Shown: positions 15,101-27,100 of the stretch, piece by piece | How the letters are laid out: the number at the start of each line of letters is the position of its first letter | Position numbering within the stretch: the stretch's first letter is position 1 | Origin: Hanleya hanleyi | Taxonomy: Eukaryota > Mollusca > Polyplacophora > Lepidopleurida > Hanleyidae | DNA: 64,000 nucleotides | Direction of reading: 5' to 3' | Assembly: GCA_036873755.1 (NCBI GenBank) | Contig: JAVTVY010025076.1 | Coordinates: forward strand, 47,419 to 111,418 | The notes under the pieces: generated by a model | Seen by the model: only the letters and a program-made list of their open reading frames with translations | Databases searched by the model: none | Told to the model about the DNA's origin: nothing | Made by a program: the position numbers and the translations under genes

Positions 15101-18100
15101 TTCTCTAGATCTCTTGACAGCATTACTCTCCAATACCTTTTCACGGGTTGAATAATAACTCTCCAAGGGGAAAATCAGTTGAGTGATGGAGAGCAGGACT
15201 CAAAATAAAATTTTTCAAGCGGTTGTCCAGGGATCTTCGGGTTGTCTCAAAATAAACCACTTTTCAAAAATATTATTTTTTTAACATTTTAGCTGTAAAT
15301 TTACTTTTCATATACACTAATTCCTCTAATAATTGTGGAATTTCCCATCAAATCTATTAGAACAGGAAGTAGACGAAATGTTCCTAAATCACACAAATAA
15401 TCCATTATTTCTCAGTTATTTTAATGATTTTAGAGGATGATCAAAGTTACTAGAAACCGATTGAATTTTGTCCCTAAAACTGGGGGGGAGGTTGAATTCT
15501 AACAGGGCAGGGTTCTCCATAAGAGCCGGCGGCCGGCGGTATACGTACACCTGTCGGAGGTAGTGCCGCCGGGTGTTTTGACATATCTCGGGGAAAAAAA
15601 ATAAAGCTTATAGTTCAATTTGGTTGTAATGCAAGCAATATGTAATGTAATCCACCTTTGTGCGTTTAATTTTCATCATGCTTGGGGTAGAATTATGAGA
15701 AAAAAAGATCATAAAAGGAAAAGGAAAAAGTCAAACTTCTTCTAACCTTACGGTAACGGAATCTATACACTGCATAACATGGCCTGTTTCCGGTTTTGCA
15801 ATGTTATAATCCTGTTGATTGGTTGAATACAATAGATGAGCCAATCAGAAGTGTCGTACATTGGGACGCGGCTTCCGGTTTCAGTCGTCAACAGGATGAC
15901 TGTACGGGGTTGAGGGGGAATTTTCTAAATGAAACGTCGACAACTGAGTTTGAGCGAAGCCTTCAAACGAAATAAAAGATGATCTTTTGACGGGGATGGC
16001 GATGCTGTCAGCATGGTCAGTACAGTGCTGCCGAATATTAATGACAGCGACTCAAAATGTGACTATGTCGAACAATTTGATGCAGTGCCAGTTACAGCAA
16101 CAACGTCAAACGACAACGGGGTCGTCAAATTCACCCGTTAAAGCCAATGGCGGCATATTAAGTGACAATTAATTGTCAACACGGAAATAAACTTTAAATG
16201 AACCTATTTTTGCAATTATCCTGATACAATTTTGAGCATGAAGATAACCCCCCCCCAAAAAAAGATTTTATGTAGATTTGGCATGATGTTCAGTTCAGAT
16301 TTCAGAACAGTTTAGGCCAGGTCAAATTTCTTCACACAGCATAAGCCTATTTGTTTAGCTTCCACTTCAAAATCTACCGAGTTCTTACTTAGTGTTGATT
16401 TTTCTTAATCCACCTGTTTGATATTGTTATGTAAGCTTGATAGGAATCTGGCTTGATGGGCTAAATGGGGGGTGACTGGGATGGGATAGCTTAATTGCTG
16501 AATGCTATATAAAAATACCCTGTGCTAGGAACTTAGAATTTTCATCCCAAAATGCCCGGCCCCCAGGCCCCCGGCCTAATTTTTAAACGCCTCGCTGCGC
16601 TCGGCAGTTAACAACCACATACACCTGTTTGGATATGATTGTACAGGTGTTCCCAAAGAAATGGAGAACCCTGACAGGGTGAAGGGTGATTGAATTATTA
16701 GAAGAATTCCCATAGGTAATAAATAGATCAAGCTGTTTTTTTTTTATAAACTTTAACCAATCAGTAAGCAAGTTCGGGCAGTTCACCACACAAATCCACA
16801 GATCTATGGTTTTCAGTTTTTATTGGTTCAAACTTCATAGTTGGCCAAAGTGGTTGGTTGGTTGGTTGGTTTGATCGGGCACTCCATCGTATTACAATGG
16901 GCACTGGTCATACAGAGTATGCCGTACAACCCTTTCCCCCACACCGCCCTACACATAGTACCTTTGATGTCAGCCTGAAACGAACAACATCTATGTCAAC
17001 ATCCTAATTCCAAACAACCATGGCGTATGAAATATGCGAAATTGTATAACAGAGGCCATGGCCTGAGAACAGGAATCACCATATAGGTTCAAGTATAAAA
17101 GAGGATCTACATTTACCCAGACTTGTCAAGATGAACAAAATAATAAAAGAAAAGCAATCGACTTCACAAGTACCTTCTCTTGGCCCGTAACAAAGAGGCG
17201 ATGTCTGCACACAGTGGTACAATGCCTTTCCGTGTGCTGTTGATGACGAGGGCTACAGCCTTGGCGGCCGTCTCTTTATCTTCTACCAGACTGTGTAACT
17301 CCAGTGTACTCTCTGTCAAATGAAAAATATCATTATTAGTGTACGTATGTGAATCAGGCTTGAGAGTTTCTGTACTGCTAAACCGACACTCTTAATTGTC
17401 AGTTCAATATCTCCAAGCCGGGGGATGTTGGGCATTAGATTAAGCTAATATTGGCACACCCTCTATTCAGTATGGCAAAATGTTTCAGGCTGGGAAATGC
17501 ACCCAAATTAGTGAAACTATTCCAAGTCCCTGAATTTTGGCAAAATAGGTAGGCTTTGAGAAAAATACGAGGTTTAATTGATGAGGAATGAACATAACTG
17601 AACAATGATTCTCAATGCAAGAAAAATATTTTTTAAAAAAAGAAGTTTTTTTTAGCCATAATTTGTGTGCATCCTAATTTAGGCATACCGTTCAACGTTT
17701 TATCTGGGGTGTAATCTAAAGCTTTGGGGATGCTTTCGCTAATCTCTCAACATGAATTCATCTCACATCAGTGAAGGTTTGTTCATCATTTTTCTTAATT
17801 CATGTGCATATTTTTTTCATAAATTATACCAAAATCTGCCAAAAAGCAAAGAATCCACCTTTTACACAATATTGAGAGAACAAAGTAGATGTGTACTCAG
17901 CCTGTGCAGTGATTCGTAACTTCAATTGAGCAGCGACTGGTTTGTATAATTTCACTTTGCCCTATCTTTTAATCCAGGAGTTCCATCAATAACGTGCAAA
18001 AGGCAGATTTGTGGTTTCAAGGATTTGGAACAAAATATCTTAAGATTTTGGAATAAAAATGCAAAACTTCAGTCACACAAACGTTGGTGAAAACGCTGAC

Positions 18101-21100
18101 GATTTGCTCGTGAAATGTGGCCAGATGAAATTTTCTAACAAACAGTACAGGGTATGTGTTGTACAGTCAGATATAAGCGTTATTCATTCTACTACAAAAA
18201 GTATACACATTCTCATCCAAGTGACTCCCTTGACATTACAAAACTTACAAGATCATTTCATAACCAGACTCCAGTTTATGCCTCAGCATTACAAATTACC
18301 CTAAAGCTATTGACTTACTTACCATTTTTGATGAGAACGGACATCTTCTCCCCATAGAATAACGCCCATGTAGTTGTTTTTTTTTGGTGATAAAGAAGAA
18401 TACTTTAGGTCCAATATCCGGCTTTGAATATAATCTACATTTGGGTCAACTTGAGGATTTTTGTGTCTGTGTTCATGACAAATTTGACATAAGTCAAATA
18501 AGGGGATCACGGTGACAGACAGTTGATGTCACAATGTGCAAACATGTACATGATGCGTTTGAAAACAGAACCACTCCGCAATTGCAAAACTTGAATTGTA
18601 CAATATGTGTTTACAACGTACAATGTAGTAGTCACAGGGCAAAGTGCATGTCTAAATATTTCTATGCAGAAATAAAAATAAATTTAATTTTGCCTGCTAA
18701 TTTTTTTCATAACCCCCTCCCCTCCAAAAGCAGGCTTTCAATACTTGAGTGCTTGACATTTCAACAGTGATAACTGTAAATAACAGGAGTTTATTCCACT
18801 GCAGTGCTGTCATATCATGTCAACAAATTTCTTTCACATGTCCGTAAAGTCACGATGTCCATTCCTAAAGCCCTAGTTTGAAATATTTCCACCCTATTTA
18901 ATTTTCCGACTAAATAGAAAACAGATAAATGAAAATGATACCTTCACTATAAACCACAAATATGTCATCCATGTAGGAAGGCAAGGGTTGTATGCAAACT
19001 TCAGGCATTCCTTTACTTATGCCAGACATGCTAGAGTGGCAGAGTAGAACTTATTAGAAATATTATTGCATGTTATTTACGGCTCCTGTGCTAATATGCC
19101 CTGGTAACCATGACGATCTTGTACCGGTTTGACCTTCAGAATGTTTTCAAGCAGGTTTTATAGTTGGGATCATGTACTTCAAGTTACACATCTGCTCGTC
19201 TCACAATTTACAAAATGTCTGAATTTAAATTTGATGAGGTACTCGCACAATATCAACCATCCGCTTCCTGTTTGACCAACTGACCGAACAAGCATTTCCG
19301 GTTTTATCTCCTGTTGCTTTTGGGCAAGTCTCTCGTTAATTATATTATTATAATTTCTTATTATATTATATAGAAATCATGGGTAGAGAATGATATGGCA
19401 GATCACTGATGTTTGAATGGCATATATATATAGTTTTGAAATCATTGAGGTCGTCCGCTCCGACCCCGATGATCGACCCATAAGTGATCCTCTCCGACAC
19501 TCCAGAGAGGTTTACTGGATGAATCAGTTACATACCAAAGTACCCACCGGCATCAATGAGAGAGATTGAGACCAGTCTACTCTCGTATCTCCCCTCACTT
19601 ACATATTTGTTTCAGGAGGTTCGATAGCTTTGGCATGCAAAAAAAGGTTCCTGGGTAAGGCTCATTAAACTTAATGGTTCGTTTACCATCGACCGGGCGG
19701 GCAGATTTTGTGTTTGGTTTTTTATCTTTAGTTGACAAGATATTCTACAAAGAATATGCATTGAAACAAGCGGAGGGATGAACTTTTAATTCTGTTTGCA
19801 GAATAAATAATCACATGATCATTGTTCTCAATTTCAAGCAACCATCTCAACAGCATCAATTGAGTCTCTAATCTATTGCAAAGCAAGTGAAGTTGGACTT
19901 CTCATGCTTGTCAGCACACAGTGCTAAAACAAGTTGTGCCTGAGATCCTGCAGTTAAAGAAAATAATAAATAGAATGAATCTTCAGGGCAGAGGCAAAAT
20001 TAGGGGTGGCATAGTGTTATCCAGGAATGGAAATCAGGGTGTCGAAATTCCTAATTTTTAGATGGTTTCCTGACAACAGGCTGTCTACTTCCCATCTCTT
20101 TCGTGTTAAATCTGCTAAAGTCAGGGTCCAAAATTTCAAAACAGAGTGCCAAAGACACTCTGACAATCCTCTGGCTAACAGCCTCAGGGGCGGGCGTTGC
20201 GATTTATTTTCATTTATTTGGAGTCTCGAACTTATAATCTAGAAAAGAATGTTCAAGACCGTCACATGTGGTTGCCATTTTTCTACAGTTGTACTTCCTG
20301 TAAGGGAAACAACTCTGTTGTTTGTTTATATATAAAAGTCGAACGTTCATGGCCAGAGTTGTCCGAGGGATAACGGGATAATTCAGCTCAATCTGCTTGA
20401 GTATTCACTCCAATTAGCTGAATTATATTTAATCAAACCTTGACCACTTGAATAGAAGTTCAGACAATTCAATTATATGCTGACACAGTCTCAAAAGTTC
20501 AGACATAGGGCGTTGAAAACTGGACCCATGCTGATTCATTCTCTACTAACAAGAGGTACTCGACTTTCGGAAATTGCCACTATTCAATCATTTGCAATAA
20601 ATCGATCACCTCTCTGTCTTACCACCTCAAATATCACTTCCAGTGATCAATTTATTAGGGGAATTACCTTATATGTTTTGCATCAAAATCATATTCCGCC
20701 CATCACCACATGTTCGTGCAAACAGGAGAGCCATCTTATATCTGCATTGCATTCTGGGTATTCTATCCGATTTCTATACTGGATATTCCGTCCAATTTCT
20801 ATATATATTTTTTTCATCATACATTGTATCACTGCTTTTCGGAGATGTCATTGATCAATGACCAGGGGAGCTAATCCTGTCTGGTGCCAGTCTGGATTAG
20901 CTCCCATGTAGGTGATCAAAGCGAATGCAACGATAACATTGATATGATATGTGATAACATTCTATGGCATACCCAGGGGTTTTTTCAGTCAGTTTTTCAT
21001 CGGGGTAACCCCGATGAAAAACGATTACAAATTGAGTTTTTGGAATTTTTTAAATTGAGTTTTTTTCTCGGAAATTGAGTATTTTCTGGGGTTGATAGTT

Positions 21101-24100
21101 TGCGCGCCTCAGCGCGCGCTAAAAAATTGAGTTTCTGTGAAAAAAAATTTGAGTTTCTGTGAAAAAATAGTCGGAAGAAATATATAATTTGCGTCTGCCG
21201 GCAAGAATTTTTTTTGGCCGACGCTGCGGTCAATTGCAGAGACAGGGCGATATAAAGACATCATGTCTGAATACCTTACGTAAACCAGGATCGTTGTTGG
21301 AATCATAACGAAAGACATCAACAATTTTGGGGTAAAAGATTCGATCGTTACCTTTCCATTTTTATTTAACATCTTTTGACAGCGATTGGCAGCCATTTTC
21401 CTTCGACAGAGATACTGCATCAATAAATAGTTGTCTCCCTTGTTGCATTCGGAAACCAGGATTAGTGTGAAGCGCACTCTTTCGCGGGCTCCCGACCAGC
21501 GCCCTCTGTAGCGCCGTGATTGGCTAATAAACAACCTTGACCCTACCAAGGCAACGTGACAATCGTTTGACAGTTCGACGAAAGGAAGGTACACACCGAC
21601 GAGTTACGGTCCCGAAGAATTACAATCAATTAAATATACGAATGAACGCAGAAGGAATTGTATGGATAGCAGTTGCGTAGAGGGAAACCACCTTGCACTC
21701 TATGTCAATTTTTATCCCCAAATAAAGATCATTTTAGGCTTCTGTGTATGCTGATCATGTCTGTCATGCCTGTGTACCACTTGACTTATTATGTCGGATT
21801 GTACTGGAATAAACAGTTGTTATGCAGCTACATTTATGTTGTTTAAGTACTGTGATGCTAGCTTCTGGTCAGCATCTGGGCAGAAATTGTAAATTACAGT
21901 TGATCGGTAAAACCCTAACCCGAACCCCATCACATGTCTGTAAAATGACTGCATATGATAGATCATCAGTTTGAGATCACAGTAGCTTTGTCAACGCAGT
22001 CGCAATGGAAATTATGGCTGGTATGATAAATACAGAAATGTTAACATATCATGGATATTCATATATTTATTGATCTTGGACTCAATGATCAATCCGTTCA
22101 GCCAGTTTTGGTTCATGTAATTTATCAGTCCATTCCATATATCCGCATGTGTTGCATGGGATTTACTTTAGCAATTACACTTCAGTAGTTTATTTGTGTG
22201 AACCTCCATACCTCACTCTGAAGTACATGCATAACAAAATGGACATTCATGTTTATTATTATGCCATTTTTAACATTTGTATTTTTCTCTGCGATGAAAA
22301 AGCGATCAAATAAAATATTGTTTGGAGTGTACTACTAAAATAATAAAAAATTGAGTTTTATATCTACTACACGACTAAAAAGTTGAAAAATTGAGTTTTA
22401 TTGTACTTTTAGCGCGCCAAAGGCGCGCAAAAAAAATTGAGTTTTTCAAGTTTTGAAATTGAGTTCGATAAAGGATTTTCGTCTGAAAAAAACCCTGCAT
22501 ACCGTACCCACAATTCACTGCAGATGAAAGGAGGCTCTCGCTCCTGTTTGCGCGAACATGTGGTGCTGGGTGAAATATGAATTTTGGCAGAAAACATACA
22601 TAATAACATGTAAGTGTTTTGTAATTTCTGTTGTGGCTACAAATATTTCGCAAGTGTTATCCTGTGTGGGGGTTCGGATGTAAGTTTCACGGGCATTTTC
22701 TAATGGGGTAGTTTCAATGGCTTCAAATAACTTAGTCTTTTTGAAGTTAGGGAAAATGGTCACCTGAACACGTTTTGCGATATGGGTAATGTTATTTGAT
22801 TTGGAGGACAGGCGAGTGTTTGCTCATATTAACATTGAACGCAATTAGAAAAGCTATGTCTCAAAATGAGCTTGTGTCTGGGTGTGCGAAAATGGAATTT
22901 CATGGCATACATGTATTTTCATTTATTGGGCACTTTTCATCAGCATGTTTATCAAGTTCCATAACATTAGGTATGCAGCCATGTTATACTTTTTATCAAG
23001 TTCCATAGTGTTAGGTATGCAGCTATGTTAAACTTAGCAACATCTCTTTGACCTAATTGATCAGTGAAGGCGGCAACAAATGACATGCGTGAAAGTTTGT
23101 TTGCAGGCAGCAAGGTTCACTTGGGATGCATAGTAGATATTTCAGAGAAGAAATAAAATATATTACTTAACTAGCCCAAAATATAAGCCAATATGAACTA
23201 ATATATAGGTTTGTAGATCACAAAATGCTGTTAAAACCACTTAAAATACCAAAAGTTACTGCAAAACTCCTAAATGACATTTAATCTGCTGCTCAAGGAG
23301 GGGCATATCCAGAAAACACCAGTTGTATTTGATGATTTTGTTGTTGCATGTAAATTTGATGTTGTTGAAAGATGGCTTCAAATGACATATTCGGTGAAAT
23401 TTATTCTGTAAATGAAAATGGCACGAGATGGCATACTTCCATCTCAGAGTCATATCCAAGTTGCATGAATGTAGATGCATTGACTGATGAATAAATTAGA
23501 TTAAATTGTCCGATACAATGCACAATCTCCTAGCATGCACACAATTGGCACTGTCAGAATACCCAGAGCAGACTGAGAGGTCAGTTTTTTGCGCACATGC
23601 TAGCAGATTAGATTATGTGTCTGTCAATTGGGTACTGGTCATTTCGTACCCAATCCACTTCGTACCCAACCACTTCATACCCAGTCCATTTCGTACCCTA
23701 ACCTTTTCGTACCCAAACCTTTATGTATCATATGCAATAAAACGTATTCAGATGCAAGTGTATTATTAGTATTAAACATTGTGAACAAGGTAACTGAATA
23801 AATAAATTAAAAAAATAAACTTTTTGGGGTGAATTTCAAACTAGAAATACTTTGTTTATAGGACTGATACTACGAGAGAGTCGTATGGTGATTAGACGAC
23901 TTCGGTTCGTCCGCTCAGGGAATGAACACCGTTCACTTTGGTGTTCACGGACATTTGTAGGCTGATTAGAAGTTCTTGACAATGATCAGATCAATCAGAT
24001 AAAAAAAATAATCTTTTTATTAGAATGCCGATCTCACAAATAAACGTATAAACTTTACAGATTTATTTTTTTAAAGGATAAAATTTCGCAAACAGACAGA

Positions 24101-27100
24101 TTTACAGATACCACCGTAGAGAACATTATCTTTTCTATTTCATTTTAGTTCTAAATGCGTCGATGACATTTTGGCTGAGTGTTGTTAAATATGGATAGTT
24201 CAGGCTGATCACTGGGCTGATCTGTTCATAACGGGGTTGATTTCAATTTAGAAGCATATGCACAGTAACTAATTACCGTGCTGGTGAATAGGCCCTGTGA
24301 AAAGTACTCACAAAGCCTGGGCTGATCAGCCCCTTCAAAACGCAAGGCCTGGTGCACACGAGTAAAACTCTAGAAAGTGTAATGATTAGTGGGAAGGGTT
24401 CACTTGACATTAAGCCCACTGATTATCGCTGAGTATCCTGAATTAGCAGCGGGTAAATCACCTCCTATTGTAATGAACGGGTAGGCGATTAACAGGATTA
24501 AGGGGAAAGTATTATGGTACTTCGTTAATGGTCTGATCACACAAACATTTTTTATGAGCTGGTGAGTACATGTATTTTTCTTAAAGTTTTAACACTCAAT
24601 CGGTAAAAAATATCTTATTGTTTTAAAATTGATTATTTGGAAATTTTAACATATGAAACAAATATTCTGAATCTTTCCAATAAGAAGAGAAAGAGAAGGG
24701 GAGTGAAGCATAATTTTCTTTTGTCCTTTTCCGCCTACAGAGGGCACTGTGGTGCTGCTATGCAAAGTTGAGTCGTCGATAAAACCATTGTCCTCCTACT
24801 TGACCGATGATTATTTATTGATATATTTTATAGGGCCTGTAAAGATCTTAAATGAACTAAGAAATGTACTGTGAAATTAAAATAAAACATTGAATTGATG
24901 GGCCCTAAACTACAATTTTAATCAATAAATTCAATCAATCGACCGATACAGTAGTCTTCATAGTTATTATGTGTACCGATACTTTATTATCTAATATTTC
25001 TTAATTATTCTTCTACAAGTTTCGCATAATTTCAGGAAGACACTCTGTTGTCTGCTAATATCAATGTAGACAATGCTATGAGATTACTGATTTAAGATAT
25101 GGTACGAAAAATTTAGGGTACGAAACGGACTGGGTATGAAAACGCTAGGGTATGAAACGGTTAGGGCTGAATCGGTTTGGGTATGAAATGACATGTATCC
25201 TGTCAATTAAACTGGATTTATTAACATGGCATTGCGTCTCAATCCTGCAATTTGCACATGACCTTGACATGGAAGTATGCCATCACATGCCATTTTCATT
25301 AACAGAATAAATTCACCGAATATGTCATTTGAAGCCATGTTTCAGTTTTGAAATCTTGAAGTGGCTAATTTGAATGAGTAGTCGCATAAAACGAAGCAAT
25401 AAGTTGCTGTGAAAATCATGGAACAATGAAGTCATAGATGCTGTTGAAAGATCCATGCAGTCCGGAATATGTTTGGATGTCCACATTTTCCATAAATGTA
25501 GAAAAACTGAAGTTGACATAGCCCTACACCCCAATCGGATTGAGGTATACTACCTCGATCAAGGCATTTTCCCCAACCTGGTTGAAGGCTAGCCACAACT
25601 GTTCCTATCAATAATGCCTTCGGTTGATAGTCACATGATCTGTTCATTGATCTCATACCATATAAGCATTCATTTTGATGCTCCTCGCCAGTTATTTCCG
25701 GAAGCTAATTCCTTCTCCTCCACGCTTGTCGCTCTTATTAAATTTCACTATGCTGGTGAATAGCTGTACACGAGCCGTTTTCACAGCGACTCCGACCTCC
25801 CCCATATTACAGTAGATGACATGTTCTTCATGTCAATCCAAGTGCGCATGCGTAGCGGACCAAATACATTCATTTCAACATGGCCTCTACCGTAACATGG
25901 GGGAGATCGTAGTCTGACACGTAGAGTCGCTGTGAAAACAGTTTGTGCGAACTTTAATAAAAGCGACAAGCATGGAGGAGAAGGAATTAGCTTTCAGAAA
26001 ATAACTGGTAAGGAGCATCAAAATGACCGTTTATATGGTATGGGACGGAGCGTGTGACTATCAACTGAAGGCATTTATTGATAGGAACAGTTGTGCCTAG
26101 TTGAACTAAGTTCTGATACAAGGTATGACAAAACTTAGCCCTTGTTGGCGTGACCAGGGGATGCTCACGCCATTGGGTCGGAGAAACCAAGCTATAGCGC
26201 ACGGTAAACAGCAAAATTCAACTCATGAAATTTGACCCAAATACATGAATAAATACATACCTTATTTCACCAACTTATCCATATACACACACAATCTGCT
26301 CACGAAAGCACAGAGGGTAGAAAAAAAAACAAGTGACTCAGGATTGTTGTTGTTTCTCGGCACACATCAAAACGTCCTTCCTCCTCGCTTCACGCCATCT
26401 TTATTTCCATTCCTATGCGCGCACGAGGATTACGCAAAATGCAAACTGTGCACGTGTTCGGAAAGAAATTCGTCCACTGGCAAACAACATGTCGGCTGTT
26501 GGTAGGAGGGCCATCAATTCTGTTGTGTCCGACTTGAATTTGAATTATTCACTCAAAACGGAACAAAGGAATATTTTGAAGTATGTGTGTGCCAAAAAGC
26601 AACAGAATTGATGGCCCTCCTAACAGCTGACATGTTGTTTACCAGTGGCGAGAGTCTCGGGCTTCCGCAAAACAACACGTGCTCACGGAGTTGAGCAGGG
26701 AAGACGTTATGTTTGTCCCGAGAAACAACAACAAGCCCGAGTCACTTATTTTTTCCTACCCTCTGTGCCTTCGTGAAGAGTTTGTGTGTGTACAGTATTG
26801 AAGTTGATGGTATAAGGTACGTTTTAAATATCTATTTCTGTCGAATTACATGAAATGGAATGCTGTTGTTGCTCGCGCGCTATAGCTTGGTTTCTCCGAC
26901 CCAATGGCGTGAGCATCCCCTGGTCACGCCAACAAGGGCTAGACAAAACTCAATTCCGGACCCAAGTCAACCTTGCTGCCCCAAAACAAACTTCCATGCA
27001 TGTCATTGATCACTGCCTTTTCCGATGTAAACATCTGAGAAGGGCTGTCAATGTTATGCATTGCATCATGGGTTGTTTTGGAGCAGCAAGGTTTACTTGG

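Noticed and set aside
21109..21594. 161-codon minus frame
   Set aside because: Largest isolated frame in intron 1, but it lies inside a TIR element, has no recognisable domain and has biased composition.
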